DNA of 36,666 nucleotides. It comes from an uncultured Acidimicrobiales bacterium. Its GTDB lineage: Bacteria > Actinomycetota > Acidimicrobiia > Acidimicrobiales > UBA10347. A model generated the notes under the pieces. That model searched no databases. It saw only the letters and a program-made list of their open reading frames with translations, and had not been told where the DNA came from. The stretch is from the NCBI GenBank assembly GCA_937941245.1, contig CALDYC010000088.1:1-36666 (forward strand), given 5' to 3'. Within the stretch, counting starts at the first letter, position 1. Each line of letters starts with the position of its first letter. A program made the position numbers and the translations under genes. Positions 16,377 through 25,313 of this stretch are shown here, piece by piece.

Positions 16377-18361
16377 GTGTCGAGCGCCTGGGCTAGACCC
16401 TTGAGATACGCGGACTGCAGTAACTCAGGGCGGGCCCGCAAGTCCGCTGCCGAGCCTTCCCAGCCAATCGAACCCTTCTCCATGACATAGGCATGGTCGG
16501 CAACCGACAGAGCAATGTTCACTGATTGCTCGACGAGCAGCACGGCCGCGCCACGCTCGGCAATCGTTCGCACGACCGGCAGCAGGTCAGCGATCACGGT
16601 CGGAGCGAGACCGAGTGAGAATTCGTCGATGAGTAGAAGCTGGGGACGCACAATGATTGCCTTGGCGAGCGCCAACATTTGTTTCTCGCCGCCGGAAAGG
16701 GTGGCAGCTCGCTGGCTCCGACGTTCTGCGAGCCGAGGAAACAGCGCGACCGCCTCTTCGATCGCGTCGGAACGGCGAACGGGATCGATGCCGTGGCTGA
16801 ACAAACGCAGGTTCTCTTCGATGGTCATCGGCCCAACGACTGCTTCGCCTCCGACGATCTGGTGCAGGCCCATACCCACGCGCCATGTTGGGCGGGTTCG
16901 GGTGATGTTCAAGCCGGCATAGACGATGCGGCCGCTGAGCGAGGGTTCGAGCCCACTAATCGTGCGCAGCAGCGTCGTCTTGCCGGCCCCGTTGGTTCCG
17001 AGCAGCGCCACAACCTGGCCCGGCTGGACTTTGAGGTCTACGCCGAAGAGGACCTGCACATCGCCATAGGCCACAGCGAGGTTCTCTACCCGCAACAGGT
17101 CGGTGGGTGCTGTCCCAGCTTCGCCGTCGAGTGCATCGACCCGACGGGGGACCGTTGCTGCTGATGTGGTGACTGCGGACAGTTCAGGAGGGCGGGCCGA
17201 GTCCGAGTACCTGCGCACGTGCCAGCCGACGTATGCGATGGGCGGACCAAGCCAGGCAATGCGCCACTGTGCATGCAGCCCGTCGATGAGCCAGGCGTTG
17301 ACGCTGCAGGCGACGGCCGCGCCGACCGCCGCCGCTTGCACCTGGCCCGAAGCAATCCTGCGCCGCACGGCGGGCGTTGAGCTTGCGAACGTCGAAGCAT
17401 CGAGACCGATTGCAGCCAGGCAGAGCAGTCCGCCGCCGACGGTCCAGCTAACGACCAGACCAATGTAGGTGAAGGACAACGCGCCGGTGGTTATCGCCGC
17501 ACCGGCGCCAAACAGTTGCAAGCCAATGACGTCGGCGCGGCGGCTTCCGGTCAGTTCGCCCAACCGGTGGTACCACGAGCCGAAACCTGCGACGAGTGCG
17601 GCAGCGAGCGTTGAGACGCCGAGTACCGCGGCCAATTGTCGGTCGCTGCGTTGCCATTCGTCGAGTAGTAGTTCTTGGGCCGGGCTAGCTGCGGCCACCA
17701 TGGCTGCACCGACAGTGAGCGCAGCGAACTTGCTGCGGCGAACCCACGGCGTGTCGAGCAACGGCGATGTCCCCTCAGAAACCACGTCATCGTCATGCGC
17801 GAGTGCGTGGGGCGTCAGGGCTGCGGTTGCGCCGGCCATGACGGCCATCGCGATCCACAGCTGAGTGTCAACGCTTGGCTCAGCGATCACTCGCAGCCCG
17901 AGCGGCCATCCAGCTCCACACGCCACGCCAACCCAATAGCGCGAAACGTATCTGAACCGGGTTTGGTGAGTGGATGCCGTCGAGACCATGACCCGGTGAA
18001 GTGCCATCGCCGGTCCGAGTGCGGCCGCGACGATGATTGCTGCGACGGTAAAGAGGACGATCTCGATCGTCCAGGCGGCGAGAGCGAGTCCCAGCGTCGC
18101 GACGAGAGCACTCAGCCAGAGAAAAACTCCTGCGGGAAGCACATCGCGCGTGCGGACCGTAGCGACGCAACCCAGGACAAGAACGGCTGCGGCAATGGTG
18201 GCCTCGGCCGTCAGCGCGCCGAGCACCTCAAACTCGCTAGCCAGCCGTGCCCGGTTGAAGAGCAGGATCGAGATCGGGGCAGCGACAGCCGCTCCGTGCA
18301 AGCCGATCGCACGCACCAACCACGGTGTCGAAGCTGCGACGGGTGCCGCAGCCTCAGCCAT
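16373..18361 (-). CDS. MFS-like/polytopic membrane domain fused to LivF-like ABC ATPase
   Basis: About 400 aa of hydrophobic segments, then 'LLRVENLAVAYGDVQVLFGVDLKVQPGQVVALLGTNGAGKTTLLRTISGL...LSGGEKQMLALAKAI...LLIDEFSLGLAP'. ATGA overlap with the next gene. Confidence 0.88.
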   Translation of the reverse strand: MAEAAAPVAASTPWLVRAIGLHGAAVAAPISILLFNRARLASEFEVLGALTAEATIAAAVLVLGCVATVRTRDVLPAGVFLWLSALVATLGLALAAWTIEIVLFTVAAIIVAAALGPAMALHRVMVSTASTHQTRFRYVSRYWVGVACGAGWPLGLRVIAEPSVDTQLWIAMAVMAGATAALTPHALAHDDDVVSEGTSPLLDTPWVRRSKFAALTVGAAMVAAASPAQELLLDEWQRSDRQLAAVLGVSTLAAALVAGFGSWYHRLGELTGSRRADVIGLQLFGAGAAITTGALSFTYIGLVVSWTVGGGLLCLAAIGLDASTFASSTPAVRRRIASGQVQAAAVGAAVACSVNAWLIDGLHAQWRIAWLGPPIAYVGWHVRRYSDSARPPELSAVTTSAATVPRRVDALDGEAGTAPTDLLRVENLAVAYGDVQVLFGVDLKVQPGQVVALLGTNGAGKTTLLRTISGLEPSLSGRIVYAGLNITRTRPTWRVGMGLHQIVGGEAVVGPMTIEENLRLFSHGIDPVRRSDAIEEAVALFPRLAERRSQRAATLSGGEKQMLALAKAIIVRPQLLLIDEFSLGLAPTVIADLLPVVRTIAERGAAVLLVEQSVNIALSVADHAYVMEKGSIGWEGSAADLRARPELLQSAYLKGLAQALDT

Positions 18362-19808
18362 CAAAGTCGATGGGGTCGCTGTCGATCGTCATGCATTCGC
18401 AGGTCTCGTCGAAACTGAAGCGGACGTACTTGTCGCCGCCGGCATATATGCCGGGCGTGAACTCGACCCCGTAGACCGATGCGGCCTCGAACGAGTCGCC
18501 GAGGCCCCAAACGGCTTCGCTGATTCCGGCGGCGCTGATCTCGTCCGCCTGGTTACCAGCGGCGGCTACCAGATTGATGGCGTCGCAAAAGACCAGGCCG
18601 GTGCGGACCGACGCTCGGTCGGTGACGTCAAGCCCGGCAGCGACGAACAAGTCAACACAGCCCTTCTCGGCATCGTTCGCAGGAAATGCGTACTCGGCAT
18701 CTTTGACGTCGTAGCCGGGCAGCACGCTAATCCCGGCCGCTCCACCCATCATCTCGGGGTAGTTGAAGGTGTTGAAGTCAGGGGCGTCGTAGCTCGACAC
18801 CGCAAACTCGGCTGAGAAGTTCTGCACCAAGCTGGTATCGATAAACCACGAAACCAGGCGCGAGCCACCAATCGCGACGACGCGGTCAACGCCTGCTTCC
18901 TTGAAGTTCACGATTGCCTGCAGCTGATCATTGTTGAAGGACGTGCCATCGGTCGGGTCGATGGTGTTGTACGAAGCGATCTCAATGCCGGCTTCGCGGA
19001 GCACGGGTGCGAACTGCTCGTCGAAGACCCGCTGGCTAAGCCCTGAATCGATGGCGATCACACCAACCGTGCCGCCGTCAAACCAGCCGCTCGCAACGAG
19101 GTCTGAGCCGAGGCCGGAAACGAGATCGTCATAACTGGGCAGGAACGGAGACCAGTAGTAGGGCGCAAGTTCTTCGAACCCAGCGTTGTCGACGGGGTAC
19201 AGCGTGGCATCGAGCATGAGCGTGTTTGCTGCGGCGTAACACGGCCGAGCGTTCTCTTGGAGTTGCCCAGTCATCACCACTGCGAACGCCTTGTCGTCTT
19301 GGGTGATCGCGTTGCAGAGCTGCTCTTCGGCAACGGGGCCATCGGTGATCGCGTTGAACACGTGGATCTTGGGAACGATTTGGCGACCGGCAACGCCGCC
19401 ATTGGCGTTTGCCGCGTCGACCAGCGCCATGACCTGCGCTTCGCGGTCGCCCTCGCTGGGAGTCTCCCATCCGAATGCGGCAGCAACCGCGCTGGTATCG
19501 GTGATGATGAAGGACATCGTGATTTCGTCGTCGGTCACGCCGGGGGTGTCGGGCCCGGCGGGTGCGAGTGTGGGAGCTTCGTCTTGGTTCGAAGCGGCAT
19601 CACTGTCTGTGTCTGTGTCGGTGTTTGCGTCGGCGTCTGCAGGGTCGGGGTTGCCCTGGTCGCTCGTGGCGGCAGTCGTTGTGTCGTCGGTGTTTGTGCT
19701 GTCGTCGGCATTGTCCGATGCGGACTGGGAGCAGGCGTTGAGGGCCAAGGTGAGAATGGCCAGAATGGCGATCACGGTGCGGAGCCTGCGGGGGTCGGTG
19801 CGATGCAT
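18354..19808 (-). CDS. Extracellular substrate-binding lipoprotein (Leu/Ile/Val-binding, type 1 periplasmic fold)
   Basis: Lipobox 'TLALNAC', Asp/Thr-rich linker, 'VAEEQLCNAITQDDKAFAVV...GGTVGVIAIDSGLSQRVFDEQFAPVLREAGIEI'. Adjacent to Liv-type ABC genes. Confidence 0.85.
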   Translation of the reverse strand: MHRTDPRRLRTVIAILAILTLALNACSQSASDNADDSTNTDDTTTAATSDQGNPDPADADANTDTDTDSDAASNQDEAPTLAPAGPDTPGVTDDEITMSFIITDTSAVAAAFGWETPSEGDREAQVMALVDAANANGGVAGRQIVPKIHVFNAITDGPVAEEQLCNAITQDDKAFAVVMTGQLQENARPCYAAANTLMLDATLYPVDNAGFEELAPYYWSPFLPSYDDLVSGLGSDLVASGWFDGGTVGVIAIDSGLSQRVFDEQFAPVLREAGIEIASYNTIDPTDGTSFNNDQLQAIVNFKEAGVDRVVAIGGSRLVSWFIDTSLVQNFSAEFAVSSYDAPDFNTFNYPEMMGGAAGISVLPGYDVKDAEYAFPANDAEKGCVDLFVAAGLDVTDRASVRTGLVFCDAINLVAAAGNQADEISAAGISEAVWGLGDSFEAASVYGVEFTPGIYAGGDKYVRFSFDETCECMTIDSDPIDFDG

Positions 19809-19822
19809 GCGAATATCTCTCA

Positions 19823-20113
19823 TCAGGTTGGTGTCGTAACACCGGACGGGGAACGGGAAAGGGCCGAGTCTCGGGTGTCGAGACTGGATGCGCGCACCGC
19901 GGTGCGATACGCGCTTCGCCGCTCGCTCAGCCTGTCATTGACAAGCCACGCGATCAACAAGAGTAGAACCACAACGATGAGCGTCTGCGGCAGGCGACCG
20001 AGCTTGAGCCAGCCTTCGCCGATGACGTGGAGTAACTCATCATTGAATCCACACAAGTACAGCAGAGTTCCAGCTCCGGGGCCGAACCATGGTCGTGTGA
20101 GCATGCGGTTCAT
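19823..20113 (-). CDS. Small single-TM protein of unknown function
   Basis: ATG at 20113 overlaps the acyl-CoA dehydrogenase stop (ATGA). 'MNRMLTRPWFGPGAGTLLYLCGFNDELLHVIGEGWLKLGRLPQTLIVVVLLLLIAWLVNDRLSERR...'. Confidence 0.55.
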   Translation of the reverse strand: MNRMLTRPWFGPGAGTLLYLCGFNDELLHVIGEGWLKLGRLPQTLIVVVLLLLIAWLVNDRLSERRSAYRTAVRASSLDTRDSALSRSPSGVTTPT

Positions 20114-21387
20114 GTGCCGGTGGTCCCGAACTGAGCGCCTTCGCTTCCGCTCACGAGATACGACGCAGCTTCGAGGCGGCCGCGTTCGGCAGGGAAGCCC
20201 TGCACCAGTCCCATCGAGAGGTCTCGCAGAGCTCGCGAGATCGGCCCGGTCATGCCCGTGTTTGACGTGCCACACGCCTTCATGGCCTGCACCGCTACCT
20301 GAAAGCAGTTGTCGGCGATCTCGCCCTTGGCGATGCGCCAATTGGCGACCACATCATCTTTGTGAAGGATCTCGGGATTTGCGGTTTCGAGGGCGATCTG
20401 CCGGCGGGCCCACAGCATGGCGGTATCGAGGTGGCGGCGCATCGAGCCGACCAGTTGCTGGTGCACGTTGCTCGTGCCGATTGGTTCGTCAGTGCCGTGA
20501 TAGGTCGTCGTCGTCAAAAAGTTGATGGCGAAGTCATAGACGGCTTGCGCTGCGCCGATGTACACCGACGACAGAGCGACCTGATTACCGACGAAGCTGC
20601 CTCTGCTGACCTGAGTCATCTTCACGAACGATCCGGGCACGGTCAGGGCATCGTCGTCTGAGACGAAGACATCTTCGAGCACGATGCCGTGTGTTGCGGT
20701 GGCACGCATGCCGACGGCGTCCCACTTGGTGCGTTCACCGGTGCCGGGTGCGGTGCGATCGATCAGGAAGACGGCCAGGTGCTCAGCCGTGTCGCCCGTG
20801 TCGAGCTTTGCGGTGACGAGGTAGTCGTCGGCCACACCGGTCGCGCACCCGAACGATTTGACGCCATTGACGAGCCAACCTCCGTCAGTTCGGCTGGCCT
20901 CGGTGGCGATCGTGATTGCAGCCCCCTTGGTGCGCACCGACTCGCTCGCAAAGTTCGCAACCCACCGTCCTTCGTCGCCCATGCGTCGAAGGATCTTTTC
21001 GCCGAACGCTCGGACGACGGGGATCTCATCACTGTCGTACAGGCCAGCTTCGATCGCAGCAAGCGGAAGCAGGCCGCGCGACGATCCGCTGCACTGGAAG
21101 AAGTAGGCGAGAGAGGTCGACGCGCACTCGGTTGCCATCGCGAACGTGGCAGCAGCGAGGTCTCGAAGGCCGCCGCCGAGCCCGCCGTAGTCGGTCGGTA
21201 CCGTCAAGCCGAGCAGTCCTGCCTCAGAGATGGTGCGAACGTGCTCGATCGGGAATGTGCCCGAGAGGTCAGCTTCGACGGCCTTCTCCGCAAGAGCGGG
21301 GAGCACCGAATCGACTTTGAGTGCTCGTGCGCGCTCGGCGTCGGTCATGTCTTGGATGAATAGCTCGCCGATTGCTCGGCCGGTCAT
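20110..21387 (-). CDS. Acyl-CoA dehydrogenase family protein
   Basis: 'GLLGLTVPTDYGGLGGGLRDLAAATFAMA', 'VNGVKSFGCATGVADDYLVTAKL', 'WDAVGMRATATHGIVLEDVFV'. ATG at 21387 just after the upstream stop. Confidence 0.88.
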   Translation of the reverse strand: MTGRAIGELFIQDMTDAERARALKVDSVLPALAEKAVEADLSGTFPIEHVRTISEAGLLGLTVPTDYGGLGGGLRDLAAATFAMATECASTSLAYFFQCSGSSRGLLPLAAIEAGLYDSDEIPVVRAFGEKILRRMGDEGRWVANFASESVRTKGAAITIATEASRTDGGWLVNGVKSFGCATGVADDYLVTAKLDTGDTAEHLAVFLIDRTAPGTGERTKWDAVGMRATATHGIVLEDVFVSDDDALTVPGSFVKMTQVSRGSFVGNQVALSSVYIGAAQAVYDFAINFLTTTTYHGTDEPIGTSNVHQQLVGSMRRHLDTAMLWARRQIALETANPEILHKDDVVANWRIAKGEIADNCFQVAVQAMKACGTSNTGMTGPISRALRDLSMGLVQGFPAERGRLEAASYLVSGSEGAQFGTTGT

Positions 21388-21388
21388 G

Positions 21389-22135
21389 TCAGTGTTCTTC
21401 AAGGATCCTCCCGAACCCGGAGATCTTCTCTTGTAGCCCCGTAGCCCGCATGGCATGCCAAAGCGTGGCGATGTTGATTGCGATGACTGGCTTGTTGAGC
21501 TCGCGTTCAAGTTCTGCTGCCTGCGCGACGAATGAGAGGTTCGTGCCCACCTGCACGATGGCGTCGACATCGGCTGCATCGATTTCGTCGACAACGGCGG
21601 CGATTTCGGGCGGGTGTACCTCGGCAATGGCGGTCGCGGTTGGACAGCGCAGTCCAGTCACGTTCGCGACCGAGAAGCCGGCTTGGTTGAAGAATTCGCG
21701 CACCTGGGTATCTGCGACGGGCTGGTACGGGCTGAACACCGAGATCCTCTCGGCGCCGAAGCAACGAAGGGCATCTTCGCAGGCGCTCGCTCCGGTTGAG
21801 ACCTCGAGGCCGCTCTGGTCGCGAACTCGCTGCTCAAAGGCTCGGTTGCCTTCGACTCCGCCCCAGAATGTCTCCGCACTCATTCCCATGACCATGTACG
21901 TGGGCTTGGCAGTGATTACGTCGCGAATGGCAATGCGGATCGACTGACGAATCTCACCAAGTAGACGTTCAAACTCTGCGTCGTCGCCGAGATCCGGATT
22001 CTCGATGTACATCCGTCCAGTGTGAAAGGTCACGCCGGCGGGAGCGACCATCGCAAAATCATGCTCAACCACGGTGTTGGTCGACGGGGCAATCACGGCG
22101 AACCGACCACGGGTGCCGACTGCGGACTCACCCAC
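21389..22135 (-). CDS. Asp/Glu racemase superfamily (maleate isomerase/arylmalonate decarboxylase-like), copy 1
   Basis: 'APSTNTVVEHDFAMVAPAGVTFHTGR', 'MGMSAETFWGGVEG', 'VSTGASACEDALRCFGAERISVFSPYQPVADTQV'. GTG at 22135 places the operator upstream. Confidence 0.8.
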   Translation of the reverse strand: MGESAVGTRGRFAVIAPSTNTVVEHDFAMVAPAGVTFHTGRMYIENPDLGDDAEFERLLGEIRQSIRIAIRDVITAKPTYMVMGMSAETFWGGVEGNRAFEQRVRDQSGLEVSTGASACEDALRCFGAERISVFSPYQPVADTQVREFFNQAGFSVANVTGLRCPTATAIAEVHPPEIAAVVDEIDAADVDAIVQVGTNLSFVAQAAELERELNKPVIAINIATLWHAMRATGLQEKISGFGRILEEH

Positions 22136-22149
22136 GGCAGTGTTCTCGC

Positions 22150-22166
22150 GTTCCGCCCAGCGGAAC
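22150..22166. promoter_or_regulatory. Putative IclR-family operator, site 3
   Basis: Perfect palindrome GTTCCG-CCCAG-CGGAAC, with GTTCGC half-site at 22170 (20 bp away), upstream of the 21389 (-) gene. Confidence 0.75.
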
Positions 22167-22314
22167 GCTGTTCGCGTTTGACACACTCGCAAACTAGGAC
22201 CGCAGGTGTGCCATCGTCAAGGCGGCGCGGTCGATTATGGGCAACGTCGTCGGCGACATCGCTTCGCGAGTGACAGGCAAACGCTCAACGCTCCGAGTTC
22301 CCGCTGGGCAGTTG

Positions 22315-25107
22315 CTACTGCGTGGCGACATGCAGCGCGCCCACGAGCAGATCAGCGTCGCCCTGGTTGTCCCCGAGCAGGCTCCCGTACGAGTAGCCGC
22401 TCCAGACCAGGGTGGTGTCGTCAACGACGTCAATGCCGGTGATGTCATCGACAGCCGCAGAGCCGGTCTGATCAATCGAAAGCAGCGTTCCGTCGAGCGC
22501 GAACCAGACGAGCAACGTGTCGCGATCGCCAGCAGGTGTCCCCAGAGCACCGGCGCTGCTTCCGGATACGACAATTCGATCACCGACCAGACGAACCTCA
22601 AAGCCGGTGTCGAGTTCATCGGTCCCGACCTGCGAAACGAAGACTTCATTGCCCTCGGCGTCGAACGACGCGACCACCAAATCGCGCCCTCCCTGATGAG
22701 GTCCCGCAAGCGAACCCTCGGTCGAGCCGGTGATGAGCACGCCACCGTCGGGACCCTCTCCGACACCTTGGGTCCAGTCGAGCGCATCGCTTCCGATCTG
22801 ACGGGTCCATATGGTCTCACCAGATGCCGAGAGGCGGGTGATGAAGATGTCTTTGCCTCCGCTGTTCGCCCCGTCCATGTCGCCTTCGGTGTAGCCGGTG
22901 ACGTACACGCCATCGTCGGGGGCGAGTGCGGAGCCTTGGCCCCAGTCAGTTGCGTCGGTGCCGATGTGGCGCAGCCATTCTTGATTGCCCTCGCCGTCAA
23001 AGCGGGTGACGTAGCCATCGAAGCCTTCGAGATCGCTCTGCGGGTCAAGCGCGCTGGCCGTGTATCCGGTGACGTACACGCCATCGTCGGCCGCGGTGAC
23101 GTCGAAGCCACGATCCCATCCGTCTGCGCCGAACTGGGCACGCCAGATCTCATTGCCATCGGCATCGAACCGGGCGAGCCATACATCTGCTGAACCCTGG
23201 TTGGGTGATGCAAAGTCCCCCTCGGTGAAACCCCCGACATAGAACGTGTCATCGTCGGCGACAGACACGCCCAATGGCGACTCGTTTTTCGCGCTGCCGA
23301 ACTGCAACGCCCATCGCTCGGCACCCGTGTCGTCGTAGCGGGCAAGGAAAATGTCCCGACCGCCGAGATTCGGGCTTGCCAAGCTGCCCTCGGTGGCGGC
23401 CGCGAGCACCAGGTCTCCGCTGGACATCGCCGCGACTCCAAAGCTGGTATCGGCGGCGTCTGAACCAAACTGCGTTTGCCAGATCGGCGCAGAACCCGAC
23501 CCGCCGACCTCAGCCGGCGAGGTCGCTGCTTCGCCAGTTGTATTGCTGTCCGAAGCTGTCGGGGTATCGAGCGAGAAGATCAGTAACTCATGGGTTTCGT
23601 AGCTGGTGAACAGGATCTCGTGGTCGCCGTCGCCGTCGAGGTCTTCGACGATACCGCCAGCCGCTTGGCCGAAATTCTCTGCAAGAACGTGTTGGGTGAA
23701 CTCGCCGGGGGTGATCTGTTCAAGCCAAAATATGCGGTTGTCGCCGTCGCCGGAAACGGCCAGGTCGATGTCGCCGTCGTCGTCGACGTCACCCCACGAG
23801 AATACGCCTGGGGCGGCTTGGAAAGCAGTGCCGATGGTCTCGCGAGACACAATGTTGTCGCTGATCGGTTCGACGTCCCACGGGTCGCGGGGGTCTGGGG
23901 CCGGCGTCAGCAGGTGAATGCTTGCTGGCAGCGCCCCTTCACGGTTGGGTACGTGATTTGACCCGACCCAACCGGTTCGCCCATCGCCGAAGAGGTCGTC
24001 GATGGCCGCGATCTGGATGGTGCGACCGACCGAGGCGACGACTTCGTGGCGGATCCACGAGCCCGCCCGATTCGCGTCATCTGGAGGGGCGAGGTTTTCG
24101 AACCACACGTAGGAAGCGCCCTCGATGAAGAATTCTCCGCTGGCGAGATCGATGTCGCCGTCGCCGTCGACATCGTGAGCGACGGGCAAGCTTCCGCCGC
24201 CCTGGCCGATGATGCGGGCTTCGGTCTCGAACTGCAGTCCTTCGCCCGTTCCGCGGTACCACTCTGCTTGAGCATCGGCCTGGAACTCGGCGACGGTGAT
24301 CAAATCATCGATGCCGTCGCCGTCAATGTCTGCGAACTCTGATCGGTGGTAGAACCCAGTCGCGCCTCGAGGCACGATGTCTCGGCGGATCCACTGTCCG
24401 TCACTGTTCTCGAGCCAAAACAGCGCGCCACATGGTCCGATCTCTTGGTTGAGCTCACATACGAAGAAACCGCCTCCGACCATGATGTCGAGATCACCGT
24501 CGCCGTCCATGTCGCGCGGGAGCGCCTCGTTGGGAAAGTAGTCCCCGTCGTCGGGTGTGATCACTGGCTCTGCGATCCAACTGTCGAGGTCTCCCTGGTT
24601 CCAGAAGATGGTGATGCCCCCGGGCGGGAATTCGATCGGTCCGGGATTCTCTCCGCGGTCGCCAAAGAAGTTCATAACCAGGTCGAGGTCGCCGTCGCCG
24701 TCCATATCCGCAGGTTCGGCGCCAGCAGGGCCGTTGCCGTCGGTGGTGACAGTGATGACCGAGAAGCGGCTGTCGGCGGGCGTTGTGGGCTCCGGTGCAT
24801 CTGCTAGCTCTGGTTCTGTCTCTGCTTGCGTTTCTGCTTGCGTTTCTGCTTGTGTTTCTGGTTCCGCCTCGGCTGCGACGGTCGGCTCGGTTGTCTCGGT
24901 CGATGCAACGGTTGGCAATGGTTGCTCGGCGTCGTCTGAATCGAGTACCTCGGCCGACTCTTCACGAATGTCTGGTTCGGAGGTGATGCCGGGCGCGTCT
25001 GAGTCCTGTGTGGTCTCGTCCTCGGCGACGCCGCCGCATGCGGCGAACACGAGTAGGGACGCACAGAACGCGCTTCCAACAGATCGAGCGATGCGGCGTG
25101 TCGGCAT
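22315..25107 (-). CDS. Secreted lipoprotein with FG-GAP/VCBS repeats and C-terminal SBBP-like beta-propeller repeats
   Basis: Signal with lipobox 'LVFAACGG'; repeated 'DxDGDGDLDL' calcium-type motifs; then repeated 'W..QFGSD..D...GV......V.V.G.T.G.L...N.GG.DIFL.R' units. Confidence 0.85.
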   Translation of the reverse strand: MPTRRIARSVGSAFCASLLVFAACGGVAEDETTQDSDAPGITSEPDIREESAEVLDSDDAEQPLPTVASTETTEPTVAAEAEPETQAETQAETQAETEPELADAPEPTTPADSRFSVITVTTDGNGPAGAEPADMDGDGDLDLVMNFFGDRGENPGPIEFPPGGITIFWNQGDLDSWIAEPVITPDDGDYFPNEALPRDMDGDGDLDIMVGGGFFVCELNQEIGPCGALFWLENSDGQWIRRDIVPRGATGFYHRSEFADIDGDGIDDLITVAEFQADAQAEWYRGTGEGLQFETEARIIGQGGGSLPVAHDVDGDGDIDLASGEFFIEGASYVWFENLAPPDDANRAGSWIRHEVVASVGRTIQIAAIDDLFGDGRTGWVGSNHVPNREGALPASIHLLTPAPDPRDPWDVEPISDNIVSRETIGTAFQAAPGVFSWGDVDDDGDIDLAVSGDGDNRIFWLEQITPGEFTQHVLAENFGQAAGGIVEDLDGDGDHEILFTSYETHELLIFSLDTPTASDSNTTGEAATSPAEVGGSGSAPIWQTQFGSDAADTSFGVAAMSSGDLVLAAATEGSLASPNLGGRDIFLARYDDTGAERWALQFGSAKNESPLGVSVADDDTFYVGGFTEGDFASPNQGSADVWLARFDADGNEIWRAQFGADGWDRGFDVTAADDGVYVTGYTASALDPQSDLEGFDGYVTRFDGEGNQEWLRHIGTDATDWGQGSALAPDDGVYVTGYTEGDMDGANSGGKDIFITRLSASGETIWTRQIGSDALDWTQGVGEGPDGGVLITGSTEGSLAGPHQGGRDLVVASFDAEGNEVFVSQVGTDELDTGFEVRLVGDRIVVSGSSAGALGTPAGDRDTLLVWFALDGTLLSIDQTGSAAVDDITGIDVVDDTTLVWSGYSYGSLLGDNQGDADLLVGALHVATQ

Positions 25108-25115
25108 CGTGGGTT

Positions 25116-25132
25116 GTTTCGTTGTACGGAAC
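25116..25132. promoter_or_regulatory. Putative IclR-family operator, site 4
   Basis: GTTTCG-TTGTA-CGGAAC, with GTTTCG half-site at 25136 (20 bp away). Confidence 0.65.
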
Positions 25133-25223
25133 ACCGTTTCGTTCTACTGCCATTCGTCTGTCGTCGGCAAGTGCCGGAGTCGGGTGGTCTGGGCTCCGGG
25201 CTCGTCGGGCCAATCTCGATGGT

Positions 25224-25240
25224 GTTCCGTTGACCGGAAC
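25224..25240. promoter_or_regulatory. Putative IclR-family operator, site 5, overlapping a + strand promoter
   Basis: Perfect palindrome GTTCCG-TTGAC-CGGAAC, half-site GTTTCG at 25244. TTGACC (25230)-17 bp-TACTGT (25253) reads as -35/-10 for the 25314 gene. Confidence 0.7.
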
Positions 25241-25313
25241 GGCGTTTCGTTCTACTGTCTAGTCATCGCACCCGCGATCTTTCGCTGGGTGCAGGGAAAA
25301 TAGGGGATTTCTG

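Noticed and set aside
20113-20341. Longer version of the 19823-20341 (-) ORF
   Set aside because: Upstream part overlaps the acyl-CoA dehydrogenase coding region; the coupled ATG at 20113 is a better start.
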